In this document: piece by piece, positions 30,667 through 39,645 of the stretch
How the letters are laid out: the number at the start of each line of letters is the position of its first letter
Numbering within the stretch: position 1 is the stretch's first letter
Assembly: GCF_022836435.1 (NCBI RefSeq)
Contig: NZ_BQXC01000001.1
Location: 1,686,121 to 1,750,120, forward strand
From: Nitrosomonas sp. PY1
GTDB taxonomy: Bacteria > Pseudomonadota > Gammaproteobacteria > Burkholderiales > Nitrosomonadaceae
Direction: 5' to 3'
DNA length: 64,000 bases
Position numbers and translations under genes: made by a program
The notes under the pieces: model-generated
What the model saw: the letters and a program-made list of their open reading frames with translations, nothing else
Told to the model about the DNA's origin: nothing
The model's database searches: none

Positions 30667-31575
30667 ATGAATTTTGGCATTGTAGGACTCGGGCGAATGG
30701 GTGGAAACATGGCACGTCGCTTGTCCCAAAAAAACATCAGAATTGCGCTAATGAACCGGACGCTCAGCATAGCAGAAACTTTGGCCGCAGAAACCGGGCA
30801 CATAGCATGTGTGGATTATGCCGCATTCGTGAAAGCACTCGAAATACCTAGAATCATATGGCTAATGCTTCCTGCCGGTGATGCTACTGAGACCGCATTA
30901 GAAACCTTGCTGCCGATGCTATCACCAGGTGATTTGTTGGTCGATGGCGCAAATGCGCACTACAAAGATGATATCCGTCGAGCGCAGCGATGTAGTGATT
31001 TCAATATTGAATTCTCCGATGCTGGTGTATCAGGAGGCATTTGGGGACTGGAAAACGGCTACTGCATCATGCTAGGAGGGTCGGAAATTGTGGCTGAACG
31101 CTTGCAGCCTTATTTGCAAGCGCTTGCACCCACCCCATCCACAGGATGGTTACATACTGGCCCCGTCGGTTCTGGGCATTATGTGAAAATGATTCACAAC
31201 GGCATTGAATACGGCATGATGCAGGCTTTCGCCGAAGGATTCGCCATGATGAAAAACAAATCTGAATTTGCTCTCGACTTAGGGGCAATTGCAGAGTTAT
31301 GGCGTCATGGCAGCGTAGTACGCTCTTGGTTACTCGATTTGTCGGCTGAGTTTCTGGCCAATGACCAATCCTTGGATACCATTCAACCTTTTGTCAGCGA
31401 TTCTGGAGAAGGTCGATGGACCGCACTCGCATCTGTCGAACAAGGAATTCCCACCCCGGTAATGTCTTTGGCATTGGCAATGCGTTTTGCATCGCAGGGT
31501 AAAAACGATTACGCAGCAAAGATTCTAGCAAAAATGCGCCAAAGTTTTGGCGGACACGCCATCAAGGAGAATTAA
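30667..31575 (+). CDS. gnd: 6-phosphogluconate dehydrogenase, decarboxylating (short YqeC/GndA type)
   Basis: Oxidises 6-phosphogluconate to ribulose-5-phosphate and CO2. 302 residues, the short type rather than the 470-residue enzyme. The Rossmann motif is GIVGLGRMGGNMARRLS (residues 4-20). The catalytic part has SDAGVSGGIWGLENGYCIM, then GSGHYVKMIHNGIEYGMMQA with the catalytic Lys and His-Asn. The C-terminal KNDYAAKILAKMRQSFGGH is typical. Its stop lies within the leader of zwf, so the pair forms one operon for the oxidative pentose phosphate route. Confidence 0.95.
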   Translation: MNFGIVGLGRMGGNMARRLSQKNIRIALMNRTLSIAETLAAETGHIACVDYAAFVKALEIPRIIWLMLPAGDATETALETLLPMLSPGDLLVDGANAHYKDDIRRAQRCSDFNIEFSDAGVSGGIWGLENGYCIMLGGSEIVAERLQPYLQALAPTPSTGWLHTGPVGSGHYVKMIHNGIEYGMMQAFAEGFAMMKNKSEFALDLGAIAELWRHGSVVRSWLLDLSAEFLANDQSLDTIQPFVSDSGEGRWTALASVEQGIPTPVMSLALAMRFASQGKNDYAAKILAKMRQSFGGHAIKEN

Positions 31576-33076
31576 TATCGCTTCCATAAGGGAAAAACCC
31601 TCCGAACCACAACCATGTTCGTTTATTATTTTCGGAGCTACAGGTCATTTGACAGCCACCAAGCTTTTGCCAGCTTTGTTTCATTTGGAAAGCTGTGGAC
31701 GTATAGCAAAGAATATGGCCATCACTGCTTTTGCCCGGCGCGAATGGTCACTGGATCAATGGAAAGCACATGTCTGCGATTCACTGAAAGATAAAATCAG
31801 CTCGCAGCAACACAAAGCTATTCTAAAACGATTTCTCAAGCGTTTCCGTTACCAGCAAGGCAATTTTGATGATTTGGCAGCTTATCGACAACTGGCCGAT
31901 AACTCACAATGCGAATCACCATGCACACAAACAGTATTTTATCTAGCCATCAAACCTACAGTTTTTTCGACTGTGATTAAAAATCTGGAACTGGCTGGAC
32001 TTAACAAACCTTGCGGCACAAGTCGCATCGTAGTGGAAAAGCCTTTCGGACGAGATCTAAATTCTGCTCGCGCACTCAATCAATTGCTGCATCAATCGTT
32101 TAATGAAGAACAAATTTATCGTATCGATCATTTTCTCGGAAAAGAAATGGTGCAAAATTTGTTTGTATTTCGTTTTGCCAATACGTTAATTGAATCACTA
32201 TGGAATCGAAACTATATTGATCATGTAGAAATCACGGTGGCAGAATCGACTGGTGTTGGGAATCGCGCGGACTATTACGATCAAGTAGGTGCGCTGCGCG
32301 ATATGGTGCAAAATCACCTGCTTCAACTGTTAGCTGTAGTCGCAATGGAACCCCCCTGTTCACTCGATGCTGATGAATTACGCGATGAAAAAGTTAAAGT
32401 GCTTCGCACCATTCGACCGATTCATAGCAACCAAATCGACGAATACTCAGTGCGAGGTCAATATACACAAGGCAATATGGATGGAGAGCAAGCTGTTGGT
32501 TATCTACAGGAAAAGAATGTTAAGAAGGATTCCATTACCGAAACTTTTGCAGCCGTAAAATTCTATATTGATAACTGGCGATGGAGTGACGTACCTTTTT
32601 ATTTACGTACGGGCAAACGATTAACACAGCAATCCTCCATGATTGCCATTCGTTTTAAGCTTCCGCCGCAACAACTTTTTCGTGAAACGCTTTCACAAGC
32701 AATTGCACCGAATTGGATGCTATTTTCTATTCAACCAGAAAAATCAATGAAGATCGAAATTCACGCCAAACAACCCGGCCTTGGCATGGAAACACGTATA
32801 ACGCAAATGGATGCCAATTTCCTGAAAAATAATGAACAAGGCTTAGATGCTTATGAAACACTACTACTCGATGTCATCGAAGGCGATCGTTCATTGTTCA
32901 TCCGTTTTGATGAAGTCGAAATGGCTTGGCAAGTCATCGAACCGATTCTGAAACATTGGCAGAAAAAAGCTACCGCTATTGCGATTCCCACCTATCCCGC
33001 AGGAAGCTGGGGGCCTGAAGACGCTAATCAGTGGTTCTTCAACAGCCAAAATCAAGATTGGCGCAATACGTCTTGA
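31547..33076 (+). CDS. zwf: Glucose-6-phosphate 1-dehydrogenase, with unusual translation start
   Basis: First enzyme of the oxidative pentose phosphate route, making NADPH. The cofactor motif is FGATGHLTATKLLPALF, and the substrate site is RIDHFLGKEMVQNL. About 500 residues, as usual. The start is odd. No ATG occurs in frame before the cofactor motif. A TTG at 31547 would overlap gnd by 29 nt and has no ribosome-binding site. A perfect AAGGAG at 31564-31569 lies 7 nt before an in-frame ATC codon at 31577, which would give a normal-length N-terminus. I give the TTG coordinate, the only conventional start, but the ATC is the better placed. Confidence 0.95.
   Translation: MADTPSRRINIASIREKPSEPQPCSFIIFGATGHLTATKLLPALFHLESCGRIAKNMAITAFARREWSLDQWKAHVCDSLKDKISSQQHKAILKRFLKRFRYQQGNFDDLAAYRQLADNSQCESPCTQTVFYLAIKPTVFSTVIKNLELAGLNKPCGTSRIVVEKPFGRDLNSARALNQLLHQSFNEEQIYRIDHFLGKEMVQNLFVFRFANTLIESLWNRNYIDHVEITVAESTGVGNRADYYDQVGALRDMVQNHLLQLLAVVAMEPPCSLDADELRDEKVKVLRTIRPIHSNQIDEYSVRGQYTQGNMDGEQAVGYLQEKNVKKDSITETFAAVKFYIDNWRWSDVPFYLRTGKRLTQQSSMIAIRFKLPPQQLFRETLSQAIAPNWMLFSIQPEKSMKIEIHAKQPGLGMETRITQMDANFLKNNEQGLDAYETLLLDVIEGDRSLFIRFDEVEMAWQVIEPILKHWQKKATAIAIPTYPAGSWGPEDANQWFFNSQNQDWRNTS
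31564..31579 (+). promoter_or_regulatory. Shine-Dalgarno site of zwf placed before an ATC codon
   Basis: AAGGAG at 31564-31569 sits inside the last codons of gnd, and the ideal start position 7 nt later is ATC (31577-31579). Suggests a non-AUG start or weak initiation of zwf. Confidence 0.45.
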
Positions 33077-33122
33077 AACGATCTGCTGATTCAATGAATA
33101 GGAATATACATTGCTTTGTGTA

Positions 33123-33163
33123 AAATCTATTAGGATAGATTACTTATTGACCCTAATAGATTT
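33123..33163 (+). terminator. Hairpin terminator after zwf
   Basis: Perfect 12-bp inverted repeat, AAATCTATTAGG (33123-33134) with CCTAATAGATTT (33152-33163), 46 nt after the zwf stop. Confidence 0.6.
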
Positions 33164-33483
33164 CTTGAATAGAAAACTCCCAGATTTAGAAAAACTAATA
33201 AACAACCTCGTGGCAAGACCACGGGAAATCACAAGTTAACACAATATGGTTTATCACGGTTTTATCAGATAACGGGATTAATTGATATTGGCAATTTAAT
33301 AAATTTGATTCGAATCTTTCTCATGATCGGCCGTGTTATCTTTTGATAAAATTCAACTGAATAAATTGAATTTTACAAACTGGCATTAAAAACTCGATTA
33401 CATATAGATTTAATGCAAAAACATCTGATCAACAATCTACCAAAACCTCAACACACAAGATCGAAATTTTCATTAAATACAAC
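33164..33483. other. Intergenic region before the lipase gene
   Basis: About 320 bp. A small hairpin, CGTGG-CAAGA-CCACG near 33210-33224, is the only structure seen. The rest is AT-rich and should contain the lipase promoter. Confidence 0.4.
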
Positions 33484-34350
33484 ATGCTAGAAAGCGAATC
33501 TTCACTTAAACAACAAATTGTTAGCGATCCCGATGAAGTACCTTTAATTCTTCATTCGCATATCAATCAACCCATTTCAGACCTATCCCTACTTCAAAAA
33601 TCCTTGCTATTCGCGGAATTATCCATGATCGCGTATAACGATCCTGTTGAGGCCGAACGTGCTGTTAATCTCATGGGCTTTCCCACTAGCATTTTCTTTG
33701 ATTATGATGGTGCGCAAGGTTATTTTTTTGAGAACGATCACGATAGTGTCATTGTCTGTCGCGGCACTGAACCTAATGAATGGAACGATATTCACGCAGA
33801 TACCAATGTGACAACCGTAATAGCCGAAACAGCCGGACGTGTACACCGTGGCTTCAAGCAAGAAGCTGATGATTTATGGCCTCTGATTGAGAAGCATATC
33901 AAAGGACTCAACAAGACTTTATGGTTCACGGGACACTCATTAGGGGCAGCCATGGCCACGGTATGTGCTTATCGATGTCGTATCTCGAATGAATGCGCCA
34001 ACCCGAAAGAACTCTATACGTATGGTAGTCCACGTGTCGGTAACAACCGCTACGTTAATTTTGCAAAACTAACGCACTACCGATGGGTAAATAACAACGA
34101 TATCGTGACACGTGTTCCACCGATATGGATGGGCTACCGTCATACCGGTATAGAAATGTATCTCAACCGGAATGGCATGATAAAAACACTCAATTATGCT
34201 GCGAAACGACTTGACCGCTGGCATGGATTTCTTCGGGGACTGAGAAGGTTTCGCCTCGATCATTTCTCGGATCACAGCGTACATGAATATATCACGCATA
34301 TCTTAAAAGCCGTAAAGAGAGAAGAAGACTTAAAAAAATTAAGTGGTTAA
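33484..34350 (+). CDS. Class 3 lipase (alpha/beta hydrolase)
   Basis: 288 residues of the Lipase_3 family. The nucleophilic serine lies in WFTGHSLGAAMATVCAY. The catalytic Asp is likely in WVNNNDIVTRVPP, and the His near the C-terminal SDHSVHEY. The early part reads LFAELSMIAYNDPVEAERAV, the usual helix before the fold. No signal peptide is visible, so a cytoplasmic protein is more likely, or one exported without a classical signal. The natural lipid substrate is unknown. Confidence 0.88.
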   Translation: MLESESSLKQQIVSDPDEVPLILHSHINQPISDLSLLQKSLLFAELSMIAYNDPVEAERAVNLMGFPTSIFFDYDGAQGYFFENDHDSVIVCRGTEPNEWNDIHADTNVTTVIAETAGRVHRGFKQEADDLWPLIEKHIKGLNKTLWFTGHSLGAAMATVCAYRCRISNECANPKELYTYGSPRVGNNRYVNFAKLTHYRWVNNNDIVTRVPPIWMGYRHTGIEMYLNRNGMIKTLNYAAKRLDRWHGFLRGLRRFRLDHFSDHSVHEYITHILKAVKREEDLKKLSG

Positions 34351-34500
34351 TCTCCTTCATCCTTCAAATTACTACAAAAACCGAAACGATTTAGATTATT
34401 CGGCGGATCGAAATTTAATAGGTGTTTTGCAATTGTTAGTCTTGTTCCTTACGCTCTTTGTATTTAATTTCTCGTAGCAATGAATTCAGCCTTAGAAAAA

Positions 34501-35148
34501 TTATTCGCTTTCCATCGTTTTAATAAATGCATTCGCTTCATTGATAGATTTTTCCATCGACGCAACCAACGTGGAAACATCGGATTGAATGTTTCCCAAT
34601 TCACTTTTCAGCGATGCAATCGCGCGAGCATTCAGGTTGTGTTTTAAAAACATCACCTGATCTTGAAAAACTTTCAGTACTGGATGAATTTTGGCTTCGG
34701 CTTGTTTCATCGAAGCGATTAACTGACGGTAATGTTCTTGTGTTGCTGTAAGTTTTTGCTGGCTGCTTTGTTTGAAACTCTGATTGCTGTATTGCGTAAT
34801 TTCCTCTTTCCACTCAGCAAACAACGCATTCGATACGCTTTCGATATCGGCGATTCTGGTCCTGACTTCTTCCGCTTTGCTGCTGCTTTCTTCATAAGCA
34901 TCGTTGAGTCGTTTGTAGGTATCCTCCAAATCGCCGCCTTTGAAATTAGTCGCGGCCGTAAATTGCTCCAATGCGGACTTGAATTGCTCTTTAGTTTCTT
35001 CTTGTGTATCGCGTGCTTTCTCAACACGGTACACCATCACGTCACGCTTGGGAATCCCGATTTTTTCCAAACTTTCCAAGTACATCGTGGAACATGCACT
35101 CAGCATCAAAAAGACAGAAGCCAGCAATAAACGATACGAGCAATTCAT
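34501..35148 (-). CDS. DUF2959 family lipoprotein, coiled coil
   Basis: 215 residues. Signal peptide with lipobox MLSAC (FLMLSACSTMY). The mature part is almost entirely helical and rich in Glu, Gln, Lys and Ser, with long heptad patterns (DTYKRLNDAYEESSSKAEEV, then ALFAEWKEEI), giving a predicted coiled coil as in DUF2959. Function unknown; the family is found in proteobacterial envelopes. The start at 35148 has GGAG 8 nt before the ATG; the frame runs upstream to 35226 without support. It follows the lipid-operon genes on the same strand (78 nt) and could be read from them. Confidence 0.85.
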   Translation of the reverse strand: MNCSYRLLLASVFLMLSACSTMYLESLEKIGIPKRDVMVYRVEKARDTQEETKEQFKSALEQFTAATNFKGGDLEDTYKRLNDAYEESSSKAEEVRTRIADIESVSNALFAEWKEEITQYSNQSFKQSSQQKLTATQEHYRQLIASMKQAEAKIHPVLKVFQDQVMFLKHNLNARAIASLKSELGNIQSDVSTLVASMEKSINEANAFIKTMESE

Positions 35149-35226
35149 AAGATGATCTCCGAAAAAATGTGCGCAAAGTATACGCGAAACAATCCTCGAT
35201 TGAATACAGCATGCACGAATCAACAA

Positions 35227-36204
35227 TCAGCGCAGCACGCCACGGCGCAATAATTGCCGCAACGCAACCAATCCCAGCAAAATCGGATGACGGCGTAGCA
35301 TCGGAGTAACCTCAATTCGCACCCCGGTATGCCGCTCGATTTTCCACACCGCATACTCGACACCGTTGACAAACGTAAACACCGCTTTTCCCAATCGTAG
35401 CAAAGACAAGACCCGCCCCTGCCAGCGGCGCAAACGCCAACGCCAATGCGCTTGCCGTTGCATTGCAGGCGTGGTCAGGCAGCGATATACTCCATCTTGC
35501 TGTTGTAGCAATAATGACGTCAGCATCGGACTTGCCGCTTGCGTCCAGCGAATAAACACTGGCAGATTGGTTTGCGCTAAATGACGCGCGCGCGTCTCCT
35601 TCTCAGCACGTAGCTCGGATGCATAAGTCAGCATTAAACAGCGCGTCCAAATTTCTTCTACATTCAATTCTCCGGCCTCGATCGCAGGCACTCCTGATTT
35701 TAAAAAAGTCATAACCGAGTGCGCGATCGCCATATGAATCCGCTGATGAACCGCATCGTCACGCGCAAATAATAAACGCGAAGGCTGCGCAAAACGTGCC
35801 CAGATATAGGAATGAAACCAGAACTGCGCACCGCGCTCAAAATCAGCCGTTGAAATGACAGCGTATTTCGCTCGTAAAGTTTTTCCTTGATGCGCTACTT
35901 CGAGATAAAACACGTTTGGCGGCAACCATCCATTGAAAAGAGCTAGCAATCTTTGCTGGGGGTAAGCTTTACGGTAATCATCGACCAATACATACAAATC
36001 AACAATGCCTTCGTCCAAGCTGCAATCGGAATGCAAGCACGAACCATACAACAACACTGCATCCAATGAATCCGAAAAGCGTGTCGTTAAAGCTGTAACG
36101 AAAGATCCCAGTTCCAATGGAACCGACAAATTGCTTTGTGCCGCGACTGCATCGATCAATTCGGCCGGCAATCGATGATCTGCTGCTTGGAAATTCGTAT
36201 CCAT
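35227..36204 (-). CDS. Nucleotidyltransferase-fold protein in lipid operon
   Basis: 325 residues. The region AVLLYGSCLHSDCSLDEG, followed by VDLYVLVDDY, resembles the GS...D core of the Pol-beta-like minimal nucleotidyltransferase fold. Only one of the usual two acidic residues is clear, so activity is uncertain. The rest is mainly helical with a very Arg/Leu-rich C-terminus (QRQAHWRWRLRRWQGRVLSL), which may contact the membrane. It begins 5 nt after the lipid-kinase gene, so the two are surely co-transcribed. It is the last of seven genes. I infer a role in modifying a lipid headgroup, not a known reaction. Confidence 0.65.
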   Translation of the reverse strand: MDTNFQAADHRLPAELIDAVAAQSNLSVPLELGSFVTALTTRFSDSLDAVLLYGSCLHSDCSLDEGIVDLYVLVDDYRKAYPQQRLLALFNGWLPPNVFYLEVAHQGKTLRAKYAVISTADFERGAQFWFHSYIWARFAQPSRLLFARDDAVHQRIHMAIAHSVMTFLKSGVPAIEAGELNVEEIWTRCLMLTYASELRAEKETRARHLAQTNLPVFIRWTQAASPMLTSLLLQQQDGVYRCLTTPAMQRQAHWRWRLRRWQGRVLSLLRLGKAVFTFVNGVEYAVWKIERHTGVRIEVTPMLRRHPILLGLVALRQLLRRGVLR

Positions 36205-36209
36205 GGTCG

Positions 36210-37217
36210 CTATATCACTAGAAACGTAATTGGGGGAGTCGCTGAGATCCGCAAAGGTTCATTTTGGTTGTCGGAGCGATATAATTCACCGTCCACCACA
36301 TACTCATCCTTCACATAAAGCGATAATGTTTGCATATTCCGGCTGAAGTAGCCGTCCGACTCTTTCAACTGCCCCCCCTGACCTGTCAACAACGGCCATA
36401 GTGAACGCAAAAGCCGTCTTGGATGCTGCTTAACCCAAGTAACATGCAAAGGTAATGCCTCCTTCCCCCAATAAGGACGCATATTCAGTAAGATTCGATG
36501 CGATGCACTGATCAGCGCAAACAAAAAAACACCTTGATGTATGCGCTGTTCAGATTCAACGAGCTTCATTGTTACCGGCATCCAATCGGTGTGGTGCCGT
36601 CCCAATAGAATGCCAAACAGCGCTTTCATTACAGAATACAGCATAATCAAAAAAGTATAACTATTCCCTGTAATTCCTACTTGTTTAACCGGACTCCTTG
36701 AAAACTTTACCCCGCGCGCCACCAGACCCAGCGCAAAAAACATACCGTACAATTTATTGATACCCGCTTGTTCGATACAAAATGCAGCACGTTGCACCAA
36801 CTGAGGAGATAAAGGTTTAGCCAGATAAGCCTGTAAGCGATGTAGCACCTGATCTGGCTTACCTTTAATTCCTAAATCAAAAGATGTCATGTTGGTGGTA
36901 CCACCGGGCACAATCAGTAAAATGGGCCAGTCATCACAGGATTTAAAATACTGGAATAAATGTGCAAAAATTGCATGCGTAGTGCCATCCCCCGCTACAA
37001 TCACCAGTAAATCAATTTGCACTTGAAGCAATTCATCGAGTGCAATTTTAAAAGAAGCCGCATCGGTACCTTCACGAAGTACGATAGCGGGTATTTGCTG
37101 CAAAATCTGTCGAATTTCTAACAACCTAGTTCGTGCTCGACCTCCGTTCGGATTCAGCAAGCAACCGATCTTAGCCGAGCCAGTTTTTAAACGATCAATT
37201 CTTTGTGGCAACAGCAT
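36210..37217 (-). CDS. Diacylglycerol/sphingoid-type lipid kinase
   Basis: 335 residues of the DAGK catalytic family (YegS/DgkB/sphingosine kinase-like). Residues 20-140 show LLNPNGGRARTRL, then VIVAGDGTTHAIFAHLF (usual GGDGT) and IVPGGTTNMTSFDLG (usual PLGTxND). All are slightly off consensus but in the right order. The C-terminal half has the expected beta-rich part (YVKDEYVVDGELYRSDN). It should phosphorylate a membrane lipid hydroxyl using ATP. Diacylglycerol and ceramide are both possible; the bacterial ceramide kinase CpgB belongs to this fold. It sits 20 nt after the CDP-alcohol phosphatidyltransferase gene. Confidence 0.85.
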   Translation of the reverse strand: MLLPQRIDRLKTGSAKIGCLLNPNGGRARTRLLEIRQILQQIPAIVLREGTDAASFKIALDELLQVQIDLLVIVAGDGTTHAIFAHLFQYFKSCDDWPILLIVPGGTTNMTSFDLGIKGKPDQVLHRLQAYLAKPLSPQLVQRAAFCIEQAGINKLYGMFFALGLVARGVKFSRSPVKQVGITGNSYTFLIMLYSVMKALFGILLGRHHTDWMPVTMKLVESEQRIHQGVFLFALISASHRILLNMRPYWGKEALPLHVTWVKQHPRRLLRSLWPLLTGQGGQLKESDGYFSRNMQTLSLYVKDEYVVDGELYRSDNQNEPLRISATPPITFLVI

Positions 37218-37237
37218 TGGGTAAAATTATTAATAAT

Positions 37238-38476
37238 TCAGTGCAATGACTTCGTTGACAAGCTTCTTATATCCAATGGGGCACGCGTAAATATTTTTAC
37301 CGCCCATTGATCGCGATCATGCGCGGGATCAATATCTTGTAACCAAGATCGCAAACTACCCTCTTTATGTTTAGTTAGCCAAGCAATCATCAAACGCCAA
37401 ATCAAAACGCCCGTCGAGATCAAATGCCACACCACTACTAGTGCAAGACCCAAAGCAGGCTGCCCAATCAACCAAGAAAATGTGAGCAAAAGCAAATTTG
37501 GATTGCGGCGCGCAGTGATCAACCGGCTAAATGAATCCAATCTACGCCAAATAAAAATATCGAATGGCGCTAAAGAAAACTGGAAAACTCCTTCGCATAG
37601 CCGACCGCCAATGTAACCGACAAACATCAAAAAGATCAGTATTTCAAATCCTGGAATTGCCTCGGCTGTACCAATCAAACCTGCCCCCCAAGCCAAATAC
37701 CATAATGGCGGATGGATAATATCCAAACCATGATCCAGAACATCACCAAGTCTGCTCGATGTGACAGTTACGCGCGCCAGCTTACCATCCACGGTATCAA
37801 GGAAAGTCATGATCCATGCCATCAACAAACCAATACCATAAAAACCGCCCCAAAACGCCAGCCCAGCGGTGACCGCCAAAATGATGCTCAAATAAGTCAC
37901 GTGATTCGGCGACCAACCTTTACGTACACAGTAATGCGTTACCCAAAATGCCGGTTCCGGCCACAACCACTTGGTAATGAAGTCTGTAACACCTTTATAA
38001 GAACCTGAAAACAGCTCTCGCTCCAGTAGTGTCCGATTCGCTTCATTGATCGGCAAAATGTACGGTGGATCCTTTTTCTTCAAGTTTTGCTGAAAGTCAA
38101 TTTGCAGATCATCCAAACCAATCCTCGGAATAGTCAACAAAGCAAATTTATAATTATGATCCTTATCTTTATCTAAATTCCTTAGCAACTGCTGCGCATA
38201 ATCCCCATCGGTACGTATTGCAGCTGGACATCCATCCACACTATACAATGCGACCTTCTTGTCTAACCCCAACAATGCATTAAGTACACGTCCGTCAAAT
38301 AAAAAATTAGCATTGAGAAACAACGTCGCTGCACCAGAAGGTATCTTGTCGACACTGTCTACAAAAGTAACATTTGTCTGCGTGCTGAGCATGCGACGCA
38401 AACGCTCCTGTCCGGTCAATCCCCAAATTTTTGGCTCGCCGTCACCAAAAAGATAAATATAAGTAGTTGTTGGCAT
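37238..38476 (-). CDS. CDP-alcohol phosphatidyltransferase with N-terminal nucleotidyltransferase-like region
   Basis: 412 residues. The C-terminal half (about 180-390) is an integral membrane domain with the full signature of the CDP-alcohol phosphatidyltransferases: D-T-V-D-G-K-L-A-R-x8-G-x3-D-x3-D, seen in FLDTVDGKLARVTVTSSRLG followed by DVLDHGLD. It transfers a phospho-alcohol from CDP-alcohol to a lipid or polar alcohol. The N-terminal 150 residues (FGDGEPKIWGLTGQERLRRM, then ATLFLNANFLFDGRVLNAL) look like a reduced NTP-transferase domain, as in fused IPCT-DIPPS proteins, but key residues are weak. The substrate cannot be read. It is in the middle of the lipid operon, about 107 nt after the LptG-like gene. 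Confidence 0.88.
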   Translation of the reverse strand: MPTTTYIYLFGDGEPKIWGLTGQERLRRMLSTQTNVTFVDSVDKIPSGAATLFLNANFLFDGRVLNALLGLDKKVALYSVDGCPAAIRTDGDYAQQLLRNLDKDKDHNYKFALLTIPRIGLDDLQIDFQQNLKKKDPPYILPINEANRTLLERELFSGSYKGVTDFITKWLWPEPAFWVTHYCVRKGWSPNHVTYLSIILAVTAGLAFWGGFYGIGLLMAWIMTFLDTVDGKLARVTVTSSRLGDVLDHGLDIIHPPLWYLAWGAGLIGTAEAIPGFEILIFLMFVGYIGGRLCEGVFQFSLAPFDIFIWRRLDSFSRLITARRNPNLLLLTFSWLIGQPALGLALVVVWHLISTGVLIWRLMIAWLTKHKEGSLRSWLQDIDPAHDRDQWAVKIFTRAPLDIRSLSTKSLH

Positions 38477-38583
38477 ACTTGATCTATACCTGATTTACAA
38501 ATGAAATGAAAAAACTATCAAAGATTAGTACTCATTGGATAGGAAATATACATACTAACAGAAGCCAATCATTACTAGCCACA

Positions 38584-39645
38584 TCAAAAGACTTTGCGTA
38601 ACCACAGGTTCGCAATCAGAATTATAGTAATACTGGGCGCAAGCGCTACAAATATCGGATTGAGATTCAATATCAACCCTGCGTTGGCAATGATTTGATC
38701 CAGCAAATAAACCGCTACACCGATCAAAGCAGCAAAAACTAGCTTATTACTTAAACCGGTGCGGATAGAGCCAAAAACGAACGGAATCGACAATAACACC
38801 ATCGCTACGGTCATCAATACGCTTCCAAGTTTACGCCATAGTGCCAATCGATAAGAATCAAAATCTTGTCCGGTAGCACGCAAAAATTCAGTATGCTGTG
38901 CAAGCTCAATGGGTGAAAGACTCTCCGGTGGCTTGGTTAGCGTGCGAATATCATCAGGACGCAAAAAAGAACGCCAATTGAGTGAATTCAAATGTGCCGC
39001 AGAAATTCCGTTGCTTGTGAATGTTCGCGTAATAACATCATGCAATTCCCAAAGATCGTCATCAATAATTTGCGCAGACTCCGCCAAAATATGTGAAGCC
39101 AAACGGCCTTCCAAAGAAAATTGCAGAATCTCAACACCAACAGCCTGCCTCGAGTGCAGCATTTGACCGATACGAATAATATTATGCTCATTACGCGCCC
39201 AAATACCCAAATTTCTTCCCAATTCGGCACTTAAATTTAGCGCCAATGCACGATAGGTAATCGCCTTTTGTTGCAATTGCGGCGCAACAAATTGCTCCAA
39301 TACAACAACGCTCAATAACAACAACGCTCCCGCACTGAGCGATGCCAAGCTAATTCGCTGCGGTGAAAGGCCAGCCACACGCATTGCGATAAGTTCCGAG
39401 TGCACCGCCAACCTTCCTAGTGCAATGACCGTACCCAATAGCGCGACAAACGGCGCGATCTGGATGAATCTTCGCGGCATCAGCATCGTCGTGTATAAAA
39501 AAGCATCTTTCGTACGGTACGTACCTTTACCGGCATCATCCAACTGATCGAGTAGATCAAAGAAACCAAATAGCGGCAACAAAATTGCTGTGGCGATCAG
39601 AAAACCCCATAGCACTTGAATAATCACATAGCGGTAAAGTATCAT
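38584..39645 (-). CDS. lptG: LptG-like permease (YjgP/YjgQ family)
   Basis: 353 residues with six predicted membrane segments (three before, three after a periplasmic beta-rich domain), the LptF/LptG plan. The N-terminal part shows MILYRYVIIQVLWGFLIATA, and the coupling-helix region includes GRLAVHSELIAMRVAGLS, the contact with the LptB ATPase. The start at 39645 overlaps the stop of the LptF-like gene in an ATGA, so the pair is translationally coupled; a longer frame to 39726 lies inside that gene. Either this is the house LPS exporter or a paralogue dedicated to the lipid operon; the context favours the latter as a possibility, not a proof. Confidence 0.85.
   Translation of the reverse strand: MILYRYVIIQVLWGFLIATAILLPLFGFFDLLDQLDDAGKGTYRTKDAFLYTTMLMPRRFIQIAPFVALLGTVIALGRLAVHSELIAMRVAGLSPQRISLASLSAGALLLLSVVVLEQFVAPQLQQKAITYRALALNLSAELGRNLGIWARNEHNIIRIGQMLHSRQAVGVEILQFSLEGRLASHILAESAQIIDDDLWELHDVITRTFTSNGISAAHLNSLNWRSFLRPDDIRTLTKPPESLSPIELAQHTEFLRATGQDFDSYRLALWRKLGSVLMTVAMVLLSIPFVFGSIRTGLSNKLVFAALIGVAVYLLDQIIANAGLILNLNPIFVALAPSITIILIANLWLRKVF

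Noticed and set aside
36210..37217. Reading the kinase gene as NAD kinase or phosphofructokinase
   Set aside because: The motif order NPNGGRAR, AGDGTTHAI, PGGTTNM fits the diacylglycerol kinase family better, and the C-terminal half is DAGK-like.
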